Positions 23,201 to 33,640 are shown, counted from the first letter of the stretch. The stretch: 64,000 bases of DNA from Callorhinus ursinus (GCF_003265705.1 NW_020313140.1:691282-755281), one strand, 5' to 3'. Translations and numbers: made by a program. Notes: a model not told the origin generated them from the letters alone.

Positions 23201-25851
23201 TCGTGCTCTAGCTTCGACCTGCTGTCCACTCCTTGGGTCTAGTTTCCAGCCACCAGCAGGCATGGTGGCCGGTGACATGAGCTCTAATAACATCAGTCCA
23301 TGACCATGGCTATTATTCTGACGATACTGGTGTTCCTTAGGGCGCACCTTTGTGGGAGCACACAGCCTGTGGAACCAGACCTGAGTTCGAATCCAGGCTC
23401 AGCCCCTTACTGGCTGAGTGGTCCTAGTCAAGCACACAAGCTTCTGGAGGGCACAGCCAGGAACATAGGTAAAGTACCTAATGTAATGCATGCTATGCAG
23501 GGCAGCAGTTGACAAACCACACATTTCCTGGGGAAATTGTTTAAAATGTCAGTTCCTGGCTCACACCTCTGCAGAGAATCCGCATTTTCAACCAGCATCC
23601 CATATGCGCAGGTGGTCCACAGACCACACATTGAGAGACACAACAAGGAAGATGCTCAGTAATTGCTCGCCCCTCCCCTCCTTCTTTCCTTCCTTCCCCC
23701 TTTCTTCCTCACATTGTTCCCATTAGTAGGGTGACTATAATTTAATACAGAAGTTTCGGTGATTTCTACCAGTGGGTGGATATCAGATTATTGATATAAT
23801 TTGAGTCAGTATTTCTGTCATATGTCAATGATTTCCATATCAGCAATTTTAGCAATTAGTATTATTCAGCCAGAATGCATGATACCAGCAAATAGTGAGA
23901 CCACTATGGTATTTCTGCTCTGTTCTCCAGACTGGATATATGTAGCGGGAGTTGCTGGTTACCGCCGGTTGGAGCTGACAGCACTTGGGCAGTGAGTCAC
24001 GCATGGGCGGTCCAGGCACGGGGCAGCTGTCAGCCCCCCCTCACCTCCAGCCCACACCCTTTGTCCCCGGCCTCCTCACCATGTTCTTCAGCTTTGGCAT
24101 CCCTGGGTCCTGGATATCCAAGGCCAGAATGGCCTCTCGAGCCCCCACATAGAGAGTGCCTCCGTCACCACTCAAGAGCAGAGTGTCGAAATCCTGGAGG
24201 CCCTTCTGGTGGAAGAGGCTGAGAGCCCTGCGTCCCTCCCCTGTTGGGTAGTGATGAGAAGGGGTGAGTGATGAGGAGTGGGTGGGCAGGCAACTGACTT
24301 CTGAGGTCAAGGTGTGGGGGGAGGGTTGGCAGAGTGTGCTCCCCAGGCCTTGGCAGCTGGACCCGCTCTCCATCGGCAGCTCCCCCTCCCCCATCCCCAC
24401 CCTGCCTGCTGGTGGTGTAGGAGCTCTGTGTTGAGCCCACAGGGGAGAGAAGAGGCAGCCAGAGACAGGCTAATGACAGGCTAATGAAGGTGGCCTGCAC
24501 CCAAGAGACAGACAAAGGGACAGGAAATAGAGTGAGGCACGTGGGCACTCTTCCAGGCCTGGAGGGGCTGAGGGGGCAGGGGAGGGATGCGCTGGTCCTC
24601 CCCCAGGGAGGAGCGGGGGAGCAGAAGGCAGACAGACAGACAGGAAGATACTGGGAGCCACAGACAGGACGGTGTGTTGGGGTAGCTGTGGCTTGTAGGA
24701 TCACACTCCCCAACCCCCCTTCCCCTCCTCTAGCAGGGAACTTCGACCACTAGAATCATAGCCACAGGCTGAGCAGAGCAGACACATATGTCTTCAAAGG
24801 CCCCTGTGGACTTGCCTGGATGTCACCTGGGGGGGGGGGGCGGGCGGTGAGCTGGTTCCCGGAGGGGCACACCAGCGACAGGGACAAGCTGCTCCATCCC
24901 CTCATGGGTGCATTCGCACCTTGGCCCTAGTTAGAGGACTGCCTAGCTAAGCGTCACCTTTGGAAGCTCTGACCATCTCAGGCCCAGAAGAAGTTGGCAA
25001 GGTGCTGGAAGGGGGCGGCCTCCCTCAGAGCTGTGTAAGTCCTTCGCTCACCGAGCTGACCACCCTTAGCACGGTTGGCTGCTCACCTGCCTCCCCGCTC
25101 AGGCCTGCGAGCACCCTGAGCAGGGCCGAGTCTTGTCTCTGTTGGTAATTCCAGCACCCAGCACAGATGCTCAGGAGACCCTGCCCCCACACCTCCTGCA
25201 GAGCCCAAGTCCTTCCCTGAGCCTTCTCCCTGGAGGTGGGAGGGCCAGCGGCCCCCACAGCCTCAGCAAGAAACCAGCCGACAGCGTCCCAGAGCCCGTA
25301 CCCCAGTGGGTTGCCCTGACTCTCTCAACCCCGGGGTCCACGCTACCGGACACGGTGTGGTCCGGTGTGATCTGTGTGGTTGCCATGCGGCTGCCGGGTT
25401 CCGGGCTGCCAGGTCCACGGATGACCTTCTAGCAGGGGCCTTGGCTTTGGGGGTGCGTGGGGGTGAGAAAGCAGTTAGGGGTCTGAAGTGCCCGGCTTGA
25501 TGACCGTGCTGGGAGGTGAGGGAAAGAAAAAGCACCATCTCCGAGAAGCACTCTGGGCCCTCCCTTCCCTCAGTCTTTGGCCACACAGTTTCTTCACTCC
25601 TTCCTCAGTCTCTGGCGCTCCCCAAGTCCCTTTCCTCCCCACGTCCCTCCCTCGGGCTCTCTCTTCCTTCGCCCCTCCAGCTCGGCTGGCGGCCGGCACA
25701 CAGCCCTGCGACTCTTACCTGACCGGTAAGTGATCCTGGGCAGGGGCTCCTGCGCACCGGCCCCTGCAGTCGGCGGCAGCGGCAGAAACAGCGGGGACAG
25801 GAAAAAGCCCAGGAGGCTCCAAGGGTCCCGGCCCGGGGCCAGGAGGGCCAT
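10634..25851 (-). CDS. SEMA4A: SEMA4A, semaphorin 4A (complete coding sequence, 14 coding exons)
   Basis: Type I membrane semaphorin that signals through plexins, Tim-2 and similar receptors in immune and retinal tissue (family knowledge). Join, minus strand: 25719-25851, 24080-24240, 23101-23163, 22746-22844, 22426-22531, 21570-21686, 21178-21302, 20860-21032, 19705-19855, 13609-13789, 12218-12336, 11971-12128, 11587-11687, 10634-11226. The sum is 2280 nt, i.e. 759 residues plus stop; human has 761. All introns are GT-AG and all phases agree. Layout: signal peptide (residues 1 to about 32), sema domain (about 36-480), PSI domain with Cys cluster (about 490-528), Ig-like domain (about 570-650), one membrane helix (about 682-703) and a 55-residue cytoplasmic tail ending GTEVA. 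The start ATG (25851-25849) has A at -3 and is followed by a hydrophobic leader. No frameshift or premature stop was seen. Confidence 0.97.
11587..11687 (-). CDS. SEMA4A: SEMA4A coding exon 13 (PSI-Ig linker)
   Basis: In the correct frame it gives [20 protein letters not shown] then [13 protein letters not shown], clearly matching the human linker. The other two frames are meaningless. Acceptor TTCTCAG, donor ATCA/GTGAGT. Confidence 0.92.
11971..12128 (-). CDS. SEMA4A: SEMA4A coding exon 12 (PSI domain)
   Basis: Encodes [20 protein letters not shown] then [20 protein letters not shown] and [13 protein letters not shown]. The cysteines follow the PSI (plexin-semaphorin-integrin) spacing. Confidence 0.95.
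12218..12336 (-). CDS. SEMA4A: SEMA4A coding exon 11
   Basis: Encodes [20 protein letters not shown] to [10 protein letters not shown], the last sema blade. Phase 0 at CAG/GTGGCG. Confidence 0.95.
12337..13608 (-). other. SEMA4A: SEMA4A intron between coding exons 10 and 11
   Basis: About 1.27 kb with no exon. An L2 3'-end scrap sits at about 13430-13515 (GCCAGGCACATAGTAGGTGC then GCATTTGCGGAATGAA). The rest shows nothing recognisable. Confidence 0.7.
13609..13789 (-). CDS. SEMA4A: SEMA4A coding exon 10
   Basis: Encodes [20 protein letters not shown] to [12 protein letters not shown]. Ends in phase 1 at CACCG/GTGAGT. Confidence 0.95.
15711..15823 (+). repeat. can-SINE, older short subfamily
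   Basis: GGGTGCCTAGCCGGCTCAGT, TTCAAGCCCCACATTGG, GTTATAGAGATTACTTAAATAAATAA. This is the 'ACTTAAATAAAT' tail form. Confidence 0.8.
15880..15963 (+). repeat. can-SINE, 3'-truncated
   Basis: GGGGCACTGGGTGGCTTAGT then CAGCTCAGGTCATGATCCC; it stops before the CT-rich body and A tail. Confidence 0.8.
16096..16516 (+). repeat. Solitary LTR, ERVL-MaLR-like (MLT/MST type)
   Basis: Landmarks: CCCAATTCGTCCATCTGAAA near the start, GGTCTTTGTAGATATAATTA, AAATCTAGTGACAAGTGTCC, TTCTATTGTTTGAAGCCAGG, and the end AACACTAATACAG. It is an old endogenous-retrovirus-like LTR with no internal genes. The family call is from memory of the consensus. Confidence 0.6.
16711..16902 (-). repeat. can-SINE, reverse orientation
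   Basis: AAAGATTTTATTTATTTGAC on the left, GAATTGAGCCACCCAGGCAC on the right. Flanking TTTCTTTCC copies may be the target-site duplication. Confidence 0.92.
17035..17232 (-). repeat. can-SINE, reverse orientation
   Basis: An exact 11-bp target-site duplication CAGTTTTGCTG lies at 17024-17034 and 17233-17243. The right end is diverged (CTACTGTGCCACCCGGTGCC). Confidence 0.92.
17364..17561 (+). repeat. can-SINE (young-looking)
   Basis: GGGGCGCCTGGGTGGCTCAG, full-length body and AAATAAATAAATAAAATC tail, close to consensus. Confidence 0.95.
17760..17875 (+). repeat. LINE-2 3' end scrap
   Basis: GCTCCATGAGGGAAGGGACT, TTCACTGCTGTGTCCCCCAG, AAAAATATTTGTTAAATGAA. Confidence 0.75.
17880..18680 (+). 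repeat. Old L1/HAL1-like fragment (interrupted by a SINE)
   Basis: Segments such as ATAAAGACATTTTCAGACAT, CTCCACTAAAATAAGAAAG and GAGGAAGCCATGGGATG resemble an old L1-type repeat I know only by pattern. The family is uncertain. Confidence 0.35.
18303..18432 (+). repeat. can-SINE, older short subfamily
   Basis: GAGCGCCCGGCCGGCTCAGT, TGAGTTTGAGCTACGATGG, GAGATTACTTAAAAATAAAA. Confidence 0.8.
18689..18778 (+). repeat. Poly(A)/purine tract, (A)n then (GAAA)n-like
   Basis: Starts with about 27 A and decays into AAAGAAAGAAAAGAAG. Typical of an expanded retroelement tail, though no SINE body directly precedes it. Confidence 0.9.
19705..19855 (-). CDS. SEMA4A: SEMA4A coding exon 9
   Basis: Encodes [20 protein letters not shown] to PEISPRPGS with the conserved [12 protein letters not shown] in between. 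The Trp before Q is split across the junction. Confidence 0.95.
20860..21032 (-). CDS. SEMA4A: SEMA4A coding exon 8
   Basis: Encodes [20 protein letters not shown], then [20 protein letters not shown] to YAAFSSQW. Very GC-rich (an intragenic CpG-dense block, about 20780-21560), which makes it look unlike its neighbours. The reading frame is intact. Confidence 0.94.
21178..21302 (-). CDS. SEMA4A: SEMA4A coding exon 7
   Basis: Encodes [20 protein letters not shown] through [21 protein letters not shown]. The split first codon reads CCG (Pro) where human has His. Confidence 0.94.
21570..21686 (-). CDS. SEMA4A: SEMA4A coding exon 6
   Basis: Encodes [20 protein letters not shown] to [11 protein letters not shown]. 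Phase 1 in and phase 1 out, donor CAGC/GTAAGG. Confidence 0.95.
22426..22531 (-). CDS. SEMA4A: SEMA4A coding exon 5
   Basis: Encodes [20 protein letters not shown] through [15 protein letters not shown], ending in phase 1 before GTGAGT. Confidence 0.95.
22532..22745 (-). other. SEMA4A: SEMA4A intron between coding exons 4 and 5
   Basis: 214 nt, GT-AG, no other feature seen. Confidence 0.85.
22746..22844 (-). CDS. SEMA4A: SEMA4A coding exon 4
   Basis: 33 codons, [20 protein letters not shown] to [16 protein letters not shown] is a possible N-glycosylation site within the sema domain. Confidence 0.95.
23101..23163 (-). CDS. SEMA4A: SEMA4A coding exon 3
   Basis: Exactly 21 codons, [20 protein letters not shown] plus E, between GCTGCAG and GTAAGT. 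Matches the short human exon. Confidence 0.95.
23340..23450 (+). repeat. MIR SINE fragment
   Basis: GAGTTCGAATCCAGGCTCAG followed by CCCCTTACTGGCTGAGTGG is the MIR core. Confidence 0.75.
23505..23645 (+). repeat. hAT-Charlie non-autonomous element (MER5-like)
   Basis: TTGTTTAAAATGTCAGTTCC, GAATCCGCATTTTCAACCAG and CACACATTGAGAGAC follow the MER5A order. Confidence 0.55.
24080..24240 (-). CDS. SEMA4A: SEMA4A coding exon 2
   Basis: Encodes [20 protein letters not shown] through [15 protein letters not shown] to KLKNM, the first sema blades. Enters in phase 1 and ends in phase 0 at AACATG/GTGAGG. Confidence 0.95.
24241..25718 (-). other. SEMA4A: SEMA4A intron between coding exons 1 and 2
   Basis: No exon or clear interspersed repeat seen, apart from a G-run at about 24830-24842. 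Confidence 0.7.
25719..25851 (-). CDS. SEMA4A: SEMA4A coding exon 1 (start codon, signal peptide)
   Basis: Encodes [20 protein letters not shown] and on to PRITYRS, then one base of a split Gly codon before GTAAGA. It holds the whole signal peptide. The exon continues 5' as untranslated sequence to the acceptor CCCCAG/AGCCATC at 25880. Confidence 0.95.
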
Positions 25852-25880
25852 GCTCAGCTGGAGGCTGTCACCAGATGGCT
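25852..25880 (-). other. SEMA4A: SEMA4A 5' UTR part of the start-codon exon
   Basis: A polypyrimidine tract with CTGTTTCCCCAG precedes AGCCATCTGGTGACAGC on the minus strand, giving a convincing acceptor 29 nt before the ATG. Confidence 0.75.
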
Positions 25881-28800
25881 CTGGGGAAACAGGCACCCAG
25901 GCACTCTCTGGGTGAGCCATCCTCACCACATCCCCCCCAGGCACCAATGGGAGAGCCCCAGGCAGCAGAAGTAGGGGTGGGGCTGGGGGTGCCGGGGAGG
26001 GGACAGTTTCCTTTGCAGAGTGCCCTCAGAGTCTCGCTTCCATCACGCACGGATGCCAGCTGGCTGCCTCGCGCTCGCCTCGGGGGTCGGAGTCCTGCCG
26101 TCAGGCCTGTCCTGCTCTCTGGCCACCGCCCGCCCTGCTCTGCCTTTTCTCTCCTTACTCTCAGGAAGTCCTTCCTGCTGTCTACTCCTTTCCTTCCCTT
26201 CCCCGTAGCCCAGAACCCAAACCCTTGCCTGGCCCCGGGAGGAGCAGATCCCTGCACTTAAAACACAGGTTAACCGGACCCCTGTCTCCCAGCACTTTCA
26301 GATCTGTGGACACCCTGGTGCCGCACCCTCACCCCTGCCCTCCGGTGACCCAGGCCTGAGTCGGCCTGCCCTGACCTCTCCCCTCGCCCCAGCCGGGCGC
26401 AGGTCTTCGATGCCCAGGCCTACCTGGCCCTCTCCTTGCAGAGAGGCGATGCGGGGCCACGCAGGCTCCCAGCACCGCCCGGAGCTCCTGCAGTTGGCCC
26501 TGTCCCTGGGCTCTGTCTCCCTGGGTGGCTGCATCTGTGTCCCCTGGACCGTCAACCTCCAGCCACCCGCCTCATCCCACATACCCTTGAGCCAGCCACA
26601 GTGCAGAACCCCAGGTGTCCGGACTCTGGGGTGGAGGGGGTCCCCAGGCCCCGGAGGTGGGGGATGGAGGGCTCAGCCGGGCTGGGCCGGGAGCGCGGCC
26701 CTCCAGGTGCCCATAGTGCCAGAGCCAGCACTGGGAGCTCCGGAAAACCAGAATTTCCACCTCTCGAGTCCTGACAGATCCCTGGTTTGGGCGGAACTGG
26801 GGGTGGGGTTGGGCGGGCAATGAAAGGAGACTCGCCTCAGCCTCCCTCCCTCTCTCTCTCCATCCATCCAGAAAGTTGAAAAGGCCAGAAAGTTTCTTGG
26901 TCATGTCAGCCACCCCTCTGCCCTCTGTCATATGCCACATCCTGTCTGAGCAACCCAGGAGTGACTTCTCTTGCTCAAGCCCTCACAGGGAGGAGACATG
27001 ACACCATCTCTGTTCCTCTTTTGGCTCACCCACACGATGAGGTCTCTTCACTGCTAAGGACTCGGAAGGGCCTGCCGTGGTCTAACCTTCAAACCTCCAC
27101 TTCCAGCTAGGCCGCAGTCCTGAGAGATGGCAGCAGGACTTCGGCTCTCACCCGTGGCCGTGCTGACCGAGTCCCTCTGCAGCCTGGTGCCCATCACTCC
27201 TGGGCCAGCCAGCAGGCCGGGCGGAGGCCCAGAGCAAGTCGCATCTGAGCTCGCACCTCGGGGACACACAGCTGAGGCACCCAAACCCCCAGTGGTGGTG
27301 GCTCACCTGCCCCTGGAGGCCCCAGGGGGGAGCCCCATCATAATGCAGGGCTAATGAGGCGTCTAGCACCGAGGGCTCACAACCTATAAAGTGGGTAGTT
27401 TCCGGCCCACTCAGTCCGAAACTGGCTGGCTGCTGGTTTAGGAGCACAGCCATCACAGGGCTGACCTGCTCCAACTGGGGACCCAACTCCTTCTCAGATG
27501 CCCGTTCCTCAGGCAGGGACGCCTCCCCTCCTGCCACCGTGCAGCCCAGGTCGCCCCCTAGATTTCCCCCGTCAGGGTCCCTCGCGCACTTTCCTTGCCT
27601 CTCTGCTTGCATTTCCCCTCCATTCGCCTGGGGGTTGGTCTCAGCCAGACCCCTCCTGACAACTGTGTCGACTCTCCCAGACGTTCACGGAGGCTGGTGG
27701 CCAGGTCCTTGGGAGAAGCCAGGGGCCAAGCCACTAGAGAAAGTCTTACAGACTCTCAAGAGTCCCGGGAAACTCCCACCCGGACCCCACCTTCTGCGCC
27801 TCCCCACCTCCCAGCCCAGACTGGGACCTGCCCTGGCCCTGGGCCTCTCTGCTTGAACAGATTAGCTTATCTGGGTCACAGGGAGGAGTTCTGATGGGGG
27901 GCACGTGGGGAAGGCAGCTCCAGCTCCACGCTCCCAGCCCGACGCCCTGTTTTTGCCTCTGGAAGTGTTCTATTCAACATGCCGGTCCCACGTCCTCCTT
28001 CCCCAGAGACCCAGGAATTTTCCTTCCGACCCAGGTCAACTTTCTCAGGCCCTCCAGCCAACATGAATAGTTTGCATTATTAAGCTTTGGTCCAGCCAAG
28101 AATTCTAGCAGCTAGGCACCACCGTGGTCCCATTTCACAGGAGAGGAGAGTGAAGCTCAGGGAGGCCACACAGGGAGAAGACAAGTTAGACTCAGATCTG
28201 CCTAAAACGAATCCCTTGGCCACCCAGTGTCTGGGGAGGGCTGACTCCTGCGGTCCTCCCTTAGCCCTGGGCCACTTGGACGGGGCAGACAGCTCCCGGG
28301 GGTGGGGGTGGGGGGCGGCAAGCTCAGCTCTTCTGGGCTGAGAGCATGTATCTCAGGGGACTCCCGACCCAAGAGGGAACAGAAACCTCTCTGGCCGTAA
28401 GATCAAGGCACGAGCCCCACATCCGGCAGGGCCGTCAAGGTCTTTGGAAGAGCCTGACCAGGAGCTAGGGCACCCTGCCCTGCCACTGCCCCTCTTGCAT
28501 GGGAGGCCCCGGAGTCAGACGCCGCGACCCAAAGCCGTGGCCCCGCTGCAGCTGGGGAGCCCACCGCCAGGCTGGTTTCAGGGGCATGTGACCTGGGCAG
28601 TCACGGGAGCCCCCGTTCAGAAGGGCCCACGCAGGATCTGATGCTCTCCTGCTGCCGTCCCGAAGGCGGCTGATCATTTCTGAGCACGGGACCGCCCCCC
28701 ATCTTCCTTTTGCACCAGGCCGGGGGATGATGTAACAAGTCCTGCCCGCCGCAGCAGCATCATGGAGCAAGCTCCCCGCTGACAGGGCCCCACCTCCCCT

Positions 28801-29136
28801 TTCCCTGTCCCAGTGAAGAAACCAGGGCCCAGCAGGTGAAGTTCAGCTCGGGGGGGGGTGGTAAGAAGGGACAAGGCCTTAGGGGCTGTGACATTGCATA
28901 GCCCCAATGGGGGGGGTCCCTCAGCTCCTTTCTCCTCAGCCTGGGGACCCCCTAATAACAACAGTGCTGAGTTCAACCCTGTCCCCCACCCCAGGGTCCA
29001 TCTCCTCTGGGGACACTTTCCCCACGACCCCTAGATCACATCAGATTGTAGCCCCTTCCTGCCAAGTTTTCTGGTCCAGGGTGGGGATCAAGCTCTGGGG
29101 GTTAGAGGTGGGAGGGCAGACGGAGATGTTGGTCTC

Positions 29137-29345
29137 CACCCTACCCCGTGCTCACTCCCTGCACCCTTACCCCAGGCTCACCCTCTTGACCCCTACCCCA
29201 TGCTCACCCCCTGCACCCCTATCCCGTGTTCACCCCCCTGGCCCCCCCCCCCCCCTCCCCCCCCCCCCCTCCCCCCCCCTGTGTCCCCCCCCCCCCCCCG
29301 ACCCCTACCCCATGTTCCCCCCTCCCTCCCCACCCCGTGCTCACC
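29137..29345. repeat. C-rich minisatellite with long C homopolymers
   Basis: Several diverged copies of a roughly 25-27 bp unit (ACCCCTACCCCATGCTCACC) surround C-runs of up to about 14 at 29240-29300. The minus strand is G-rich and could form quadruplexes. Confidence 0.85.
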
Positions 29346-29910
29346 CAGAGAACTCTGGGGCACTTTGTCTCTTCAGTGCCCCAGGGCACATGGATACCTC
29401 ACTGAGAGGGGCTCCAGGAGTGGGGAGAAAGGCTTTGCCAATGACCTAGCAGGTCCAACGCCCCCTTCCCCCCCTCCCTTCCAGCCTCAAGGGCAGCCCC
29501 AGAAGAGCATAGTTGTGGGGAACATCAGCTTCCTGGCTCGCCTTCCTCAGCCCCACCTGCCCTGCCCCTTGTTGCCCTCTTTTTATGATCACAAACAAGT
29601 CAAATCAACTTATATTTAGGTGCCTACTGTGTGTAAGGCACAAGGGATGTCCCTAGCTTCTACTCCCCCAGCAACCCCACACCTCTTCCCACCCACACTG
29701 TGTCTCAGCCTTCTTACCACCCGCCCAGCCCAATCCCCCCTAGCCCTTTACCCAGGGCCTCCTAGGCTTCCTCCTCCAATCTGACTGTGCTGGAAGGCTG
29801 AGCTGAGTACCGCACACAATGGCCCGACCCCTCAGTCTGCCCCCTCCTCAGGGCAGAGCGTGCGCCAGACAATGGCCCGCCCCTTCCCTTCAGCTTTCTG
29901 GCTCCCTTAC

Positions 29911-30050
29911 CTGCAGCTTGGGGACGCACGGTGCTTCCCTCCCCCTGGAAAGCCAGGCAGTTCCTGTCTCCCAGTGCCTCCGTCCCTGCCACACCCCCGC
30001 CCCCCATCCTCAACCCCATCCCGCCTCACTGGTCCTCAGTCACCATGGCG
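29911..30050 (-). other. SEMA4A: Candidate non-coding first exon of SEMA4A
   Basis: The minus strand reads CCCCAAGCTGCAG/GTAAGGGAGC, a near-perfect donor at 29910-29905, with GC-rich DNA upstream. It would splice to the acceptor at 25880. This is inference from one splice signal only. Confidence 0.25.
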
Positions 30051-33000
30051 ACCGCATCTCTAAGTGGGAGGGACTAGAATCTCCCCATATTCTTCCTCCT
30101 CCTACCCGTGTCCCCCTGCGCCCCACCTTCTGTGGCTCATGGATCCACATGTGTGGGGGAGGTGGGGCTCCAGATGTGGCGGGGAGGCAGGAGGGGAACA
30201 CTAGCCCCTGGGGGGGTCCTTGCTCAGCTCCCTCTTCCCCTGTCAAGCAGGCATCACCTCACAGATGTCCCCCAGCTGGGTTCAGGGGTCATGTGGGGCC
30301 AAATTCTCTCTATGGTCAGTTTCTCTGGGTTTCCCTCTTCCCTGGGAACTGTGTCTATGTAAGGGGCAAGGAGGTCGTACCTGGCCACCAGCCAGCCTGA
30401 CCCCATGCAAACTAAGTTTGCCAAGGAAGAGGCAAGTGAACATACAAATATCTGTGCAAATAAGCTGAGAGGCAGGGTCTCTGTCAAGAAGGCTAAGAAG
30501 CTCTCTTCTGTTCTTAGTCTCCCGACTCCCCCGGAAAGGCGTCCACTGCCACGCTCAGCTTCTGCCATTTCTTCCCAAGCCACTGTACCAGAGCCTTCTC
30601 TGGCTAGCCCTCTGAGACCTGTCAGGAGGAGAAGGGCTATGCTATAAGAGGAAGGCCGAGGGCAGACTGCAGAAGGGACTTTCCAAAGGTCTAGAACAGA
30701 TGGGGATAAAGCAGAGACAAGCCTGAGCTGGGTTCTTTCCCACCTCTTGTGGGGCAAGCAGGGGTCTGGCCGGAAGCTTTGAATCTGGGCCTGTGTCCTC
30801 TCCCAGCCCCGAACCTGAGCACCCGTTCCTGCTCTCCTGCCCCCACTGGACCTCAGCTCCCTCCTTGGCAACATGAGCAGTGGACAAAGCCCCTTCCAGG
30901 CTGGCCTCGCTGGGCTTGGGGGAGGAGGCACCGGGGGGCCGGGAAGCAGGAGCCCTGGGTCCCAGGCCAGGCCGCCTCGAACTTGCTGTGTGACCCCAGA
31001 CAGCGTGCTGGTTCTCTCTGATTCACATGGGTAAAATCATAGCTTTCTATCCTACCTGGGAGCAGTTGGGCTCATTTCTAGACGAAATAGCGTTTCTAAG
31101 AAGAAGGAAGTAAAGTGTGCTGGTGCCGGCCCCAGGCTGAGCTTTCAGAGGCCCAGTCTGGTTCCCCTTCAGGTCTGGGGTGGGGGGGCGGTGGCTGAGC
31201 ATTTCCGCCTGGGGTGGGGCCAGTTGGGCATGGCTTGTGCTGAAAGCAGAAGTGGGCTCTGAGCAGAGCTCTATCACCGCCCCCCACGGCAACCCTTCCT
31301 CGCTGCCGGCGGCCCCTTGGCCTTGGGGGCCTGAGAGAGTGCCCACTCGCTCAGGCTCTTCTCCCCCTGGATGGGGCACATGGTGGCAGGGAAATAACGG
31401 TGGCAGGGCCAGAGGCAGCTGAGCTGGTGGTGTAAGAGGAAGGAAGAGGTCAGACTACAGAAGGACTTCCCACCTGGGAGTGTTCCTGGGTCTTTCCTCT
31501 GCCTCCTTCCCTTCTAGGGGAACTGAGTGCCATCTCTGGAGCAGAATTGTAAGGGCCACATTTCTGAAATACTCCAGGGAAGCAAAGTGGAGGGAGCCTG
31601 CGAGCTCTCCCACCTCTACTTAACCCCAGGTTATGCAGGCGGGCTTCGGGGAGCCTCTCCTGGTCTTGCTCTATGGAATCGTTTTAATTCCAGGAAGGGG
31701 CTAGGCTGTCCTGGTGAGGCAGCGGGGACCTAGTCTCGGGCAGTGGCCGTGGCTGTGGTTAAAACTATGCTGGGGTGAACTGGACCCCCAATGCCCTGTG
31801 TCCCCTTCTTCCGGGTGGAGAAGGAGGGAGAAGATTCCTGCAGCCTCATCTCCAACTCTCCTGCTAACACACACATGGTTCCATTTCTTCTGGCTTGCCT
31901 AGCCTCAGTTTCCCCACCTGTGGGAAGATGGGGTGCCAGGGCCCCACGTCTTTAATTGCAGGAGGGGCAGCGAGGGACTGATGGGATTTATCACAGGAGG
32001 GTTCCAGGAAAATGAGATGGGGGAGTGGAGGGTGAGGAGACACAGCCTTCCTGCCCCCGGGCTCTGCCCCTCAAGATCCCCGGAGCTGCCCTTCCCCCAG
32101 TCTGAGGCCGGAGGGCCACCCAGAAGGACCCCCCATGTTATCCACTGAAGTTGGCACAGATGCTCTATCCCCAGAGTGCTAGGAAACTGGCATCCCACCC
32201 TCCCATCCCCTCCCCCAGGGACCACAGTCCCCCTTCCCCGCGACTTTCCAGCCTTACCCCCAGCCCAGCAGTGGAGACCCTAACCCAGGCGTCCAAGACT
32301 TCCAGCAGAGTCTGTACAGGGCAGGGGGCGGAGCAGGGGCGGGCAGGGCAGGGGGAGGGGGTGGGGGCCCTGCCGGCCCCCTCCGGTGCCCCAGTTCCCA
32401 GGCAGCTCTTAAAGGGACCAAGACGAATTAGCTAGGGACAGCTTCAGGGGGTGGCTGTGGAGGAAAGTGGGTGATGGGGAGGGGATTAGACGTGCCAGGG
32501 GCAGGAGGGCCAGACTGGGGGCCTGACACCCCCTCTGCTGCTCTGGAAGCCCTCAGACTCAGTCTAGCCTTTCCCTCGTCCCATGGGACCCCCGCGCTGG
32601 CCCCCTCCTCGGATCCCGGCCCCCGGCCCCCATCCCCCTTGGGCTCCTGCCCACTTCCTCCCCTCCCCCACACTCGCGCCACCCCAGTCTCCAGCCAGAG
32701 CGGCCAGCTGGCACTGACTGGCACCAAGCACAGAGAACCAGCCCACGGATTGGGAGGGCCTGCGGCCTGGCCCCAGAGGGGGCGGGGAGGCCAGCACCTC
32801 CGGGTCCCTCTCCAAGCCGTGCTCCTCTGGCCCTCGGGTAAGGGCACTGTGGTGCTGGGCCTGGGGCTGCAGGGAGGCAGGGCCAGGCGCATCCCCTCCC
32901 CGTGCCAGCCGGCTAGCGTGTGACGGCGGGGCATGGAAAAGGCAAACAACCGAGCCGGCTGCCCGTGGCCACAGAGGGGCCACGGGCAGCCGAGGGAGAT

Positions 33001-33256
33001 AGGCGCATACGAGAGGACAAAGACGCGAAGACTTATAGACAGCAGACAGCGAGCCGGCAGGAAGCGTGGGCTCTCCTCTCTTGGGCTCAAACCCCCTGGC
33101 TCCGCAGTGCCCCCGGCCCTGCTGGAGTTCCGCGGGTGTGGGAAGGCTCTGCGGCAGTCCTCCCGGACCCCGCCTTTCCTCGAGTTCCAGTATACACTAG
33201 ACCTCCTGCCTGCAATTGGACTATCCTCTCATTTGTACCTGATAGAGTCTCTCTCT

Positions 33257-33440
33257 TTTTTTAAGATTTTATTTATTTATTTGAGAGCGAGAAAGCACAA
33301 GTGGGTGGAGGGGCAGAGGGAGAGGGAGAAGCAGGCTCCCCGCCGAGCAGGGAGCCTGACGCGGGGCTCCATCCCAGGACCCCCGGGATCATGACCTGAG
33401 CCGAAGGCAGACGCTCAACAACTGAGCCGCCCAGGTGCCC
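33257..33440 (-). repeat. can-SINE, reverse orientation
   Basis: AAGATTTTATTTATTTATTT on the left, CAACTGAGCCGCCCAGGTGC on the right. Confidence 0.93.
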
Positions 33441-33444
33441 CCCC

Positions 33445-33540
33445 TTTTTTTTAGTTTTAAATAATCTCCAACATGGGGCTTGAACACACAACTCTGAGAT
33501 CAAGCTGCATGCTCCACTGAGTGAGCCGGCCGGGAGCCCC
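33445..33540 (-). repeat. can-SINE, older short subfamily, reverse orientation
   Basis: AAATAATCTCCAACATGGGG, TGAGCCGGCCGGGAGCCCC. It abuts the previous SINE. CTGATAG (about 33240) and TTGATAG (33542) may be the outer duplication, so the first SINE probably landed in the tail of this one. Confidence 0.8.
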
Positions 33541-33640
33541 CTTGATAGAATTCTTCTTGTCCTTCCCTACCCGCCCCCAAAGAACCCCTTCCTTCGGAAA
33601 GTCCTCCTGGGTCATCCCACAGTATTCTGAGTTGCCACAG

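Larger units (their letters stand above)
25881..33250 (-). other. SEMA4A: SEMA4A 5' non-coding region (5' UTR introns and promoter, not resolved)
   Basis: No coding exon. It holds MIR fragments (about 28115-28230 minus, 30940-31050 plus), a C-rich minisatellite, GC-rich tracts at 32320-32390 and 32590-32960, and two minus-strand splice donors that could end non-coding first exons. One, at 29910-29905, is listed separately; the other, GGGGCAG/GTGAGC, is at 27306-27301. Nothing shows where transcription starts. Confidence 0.5.
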
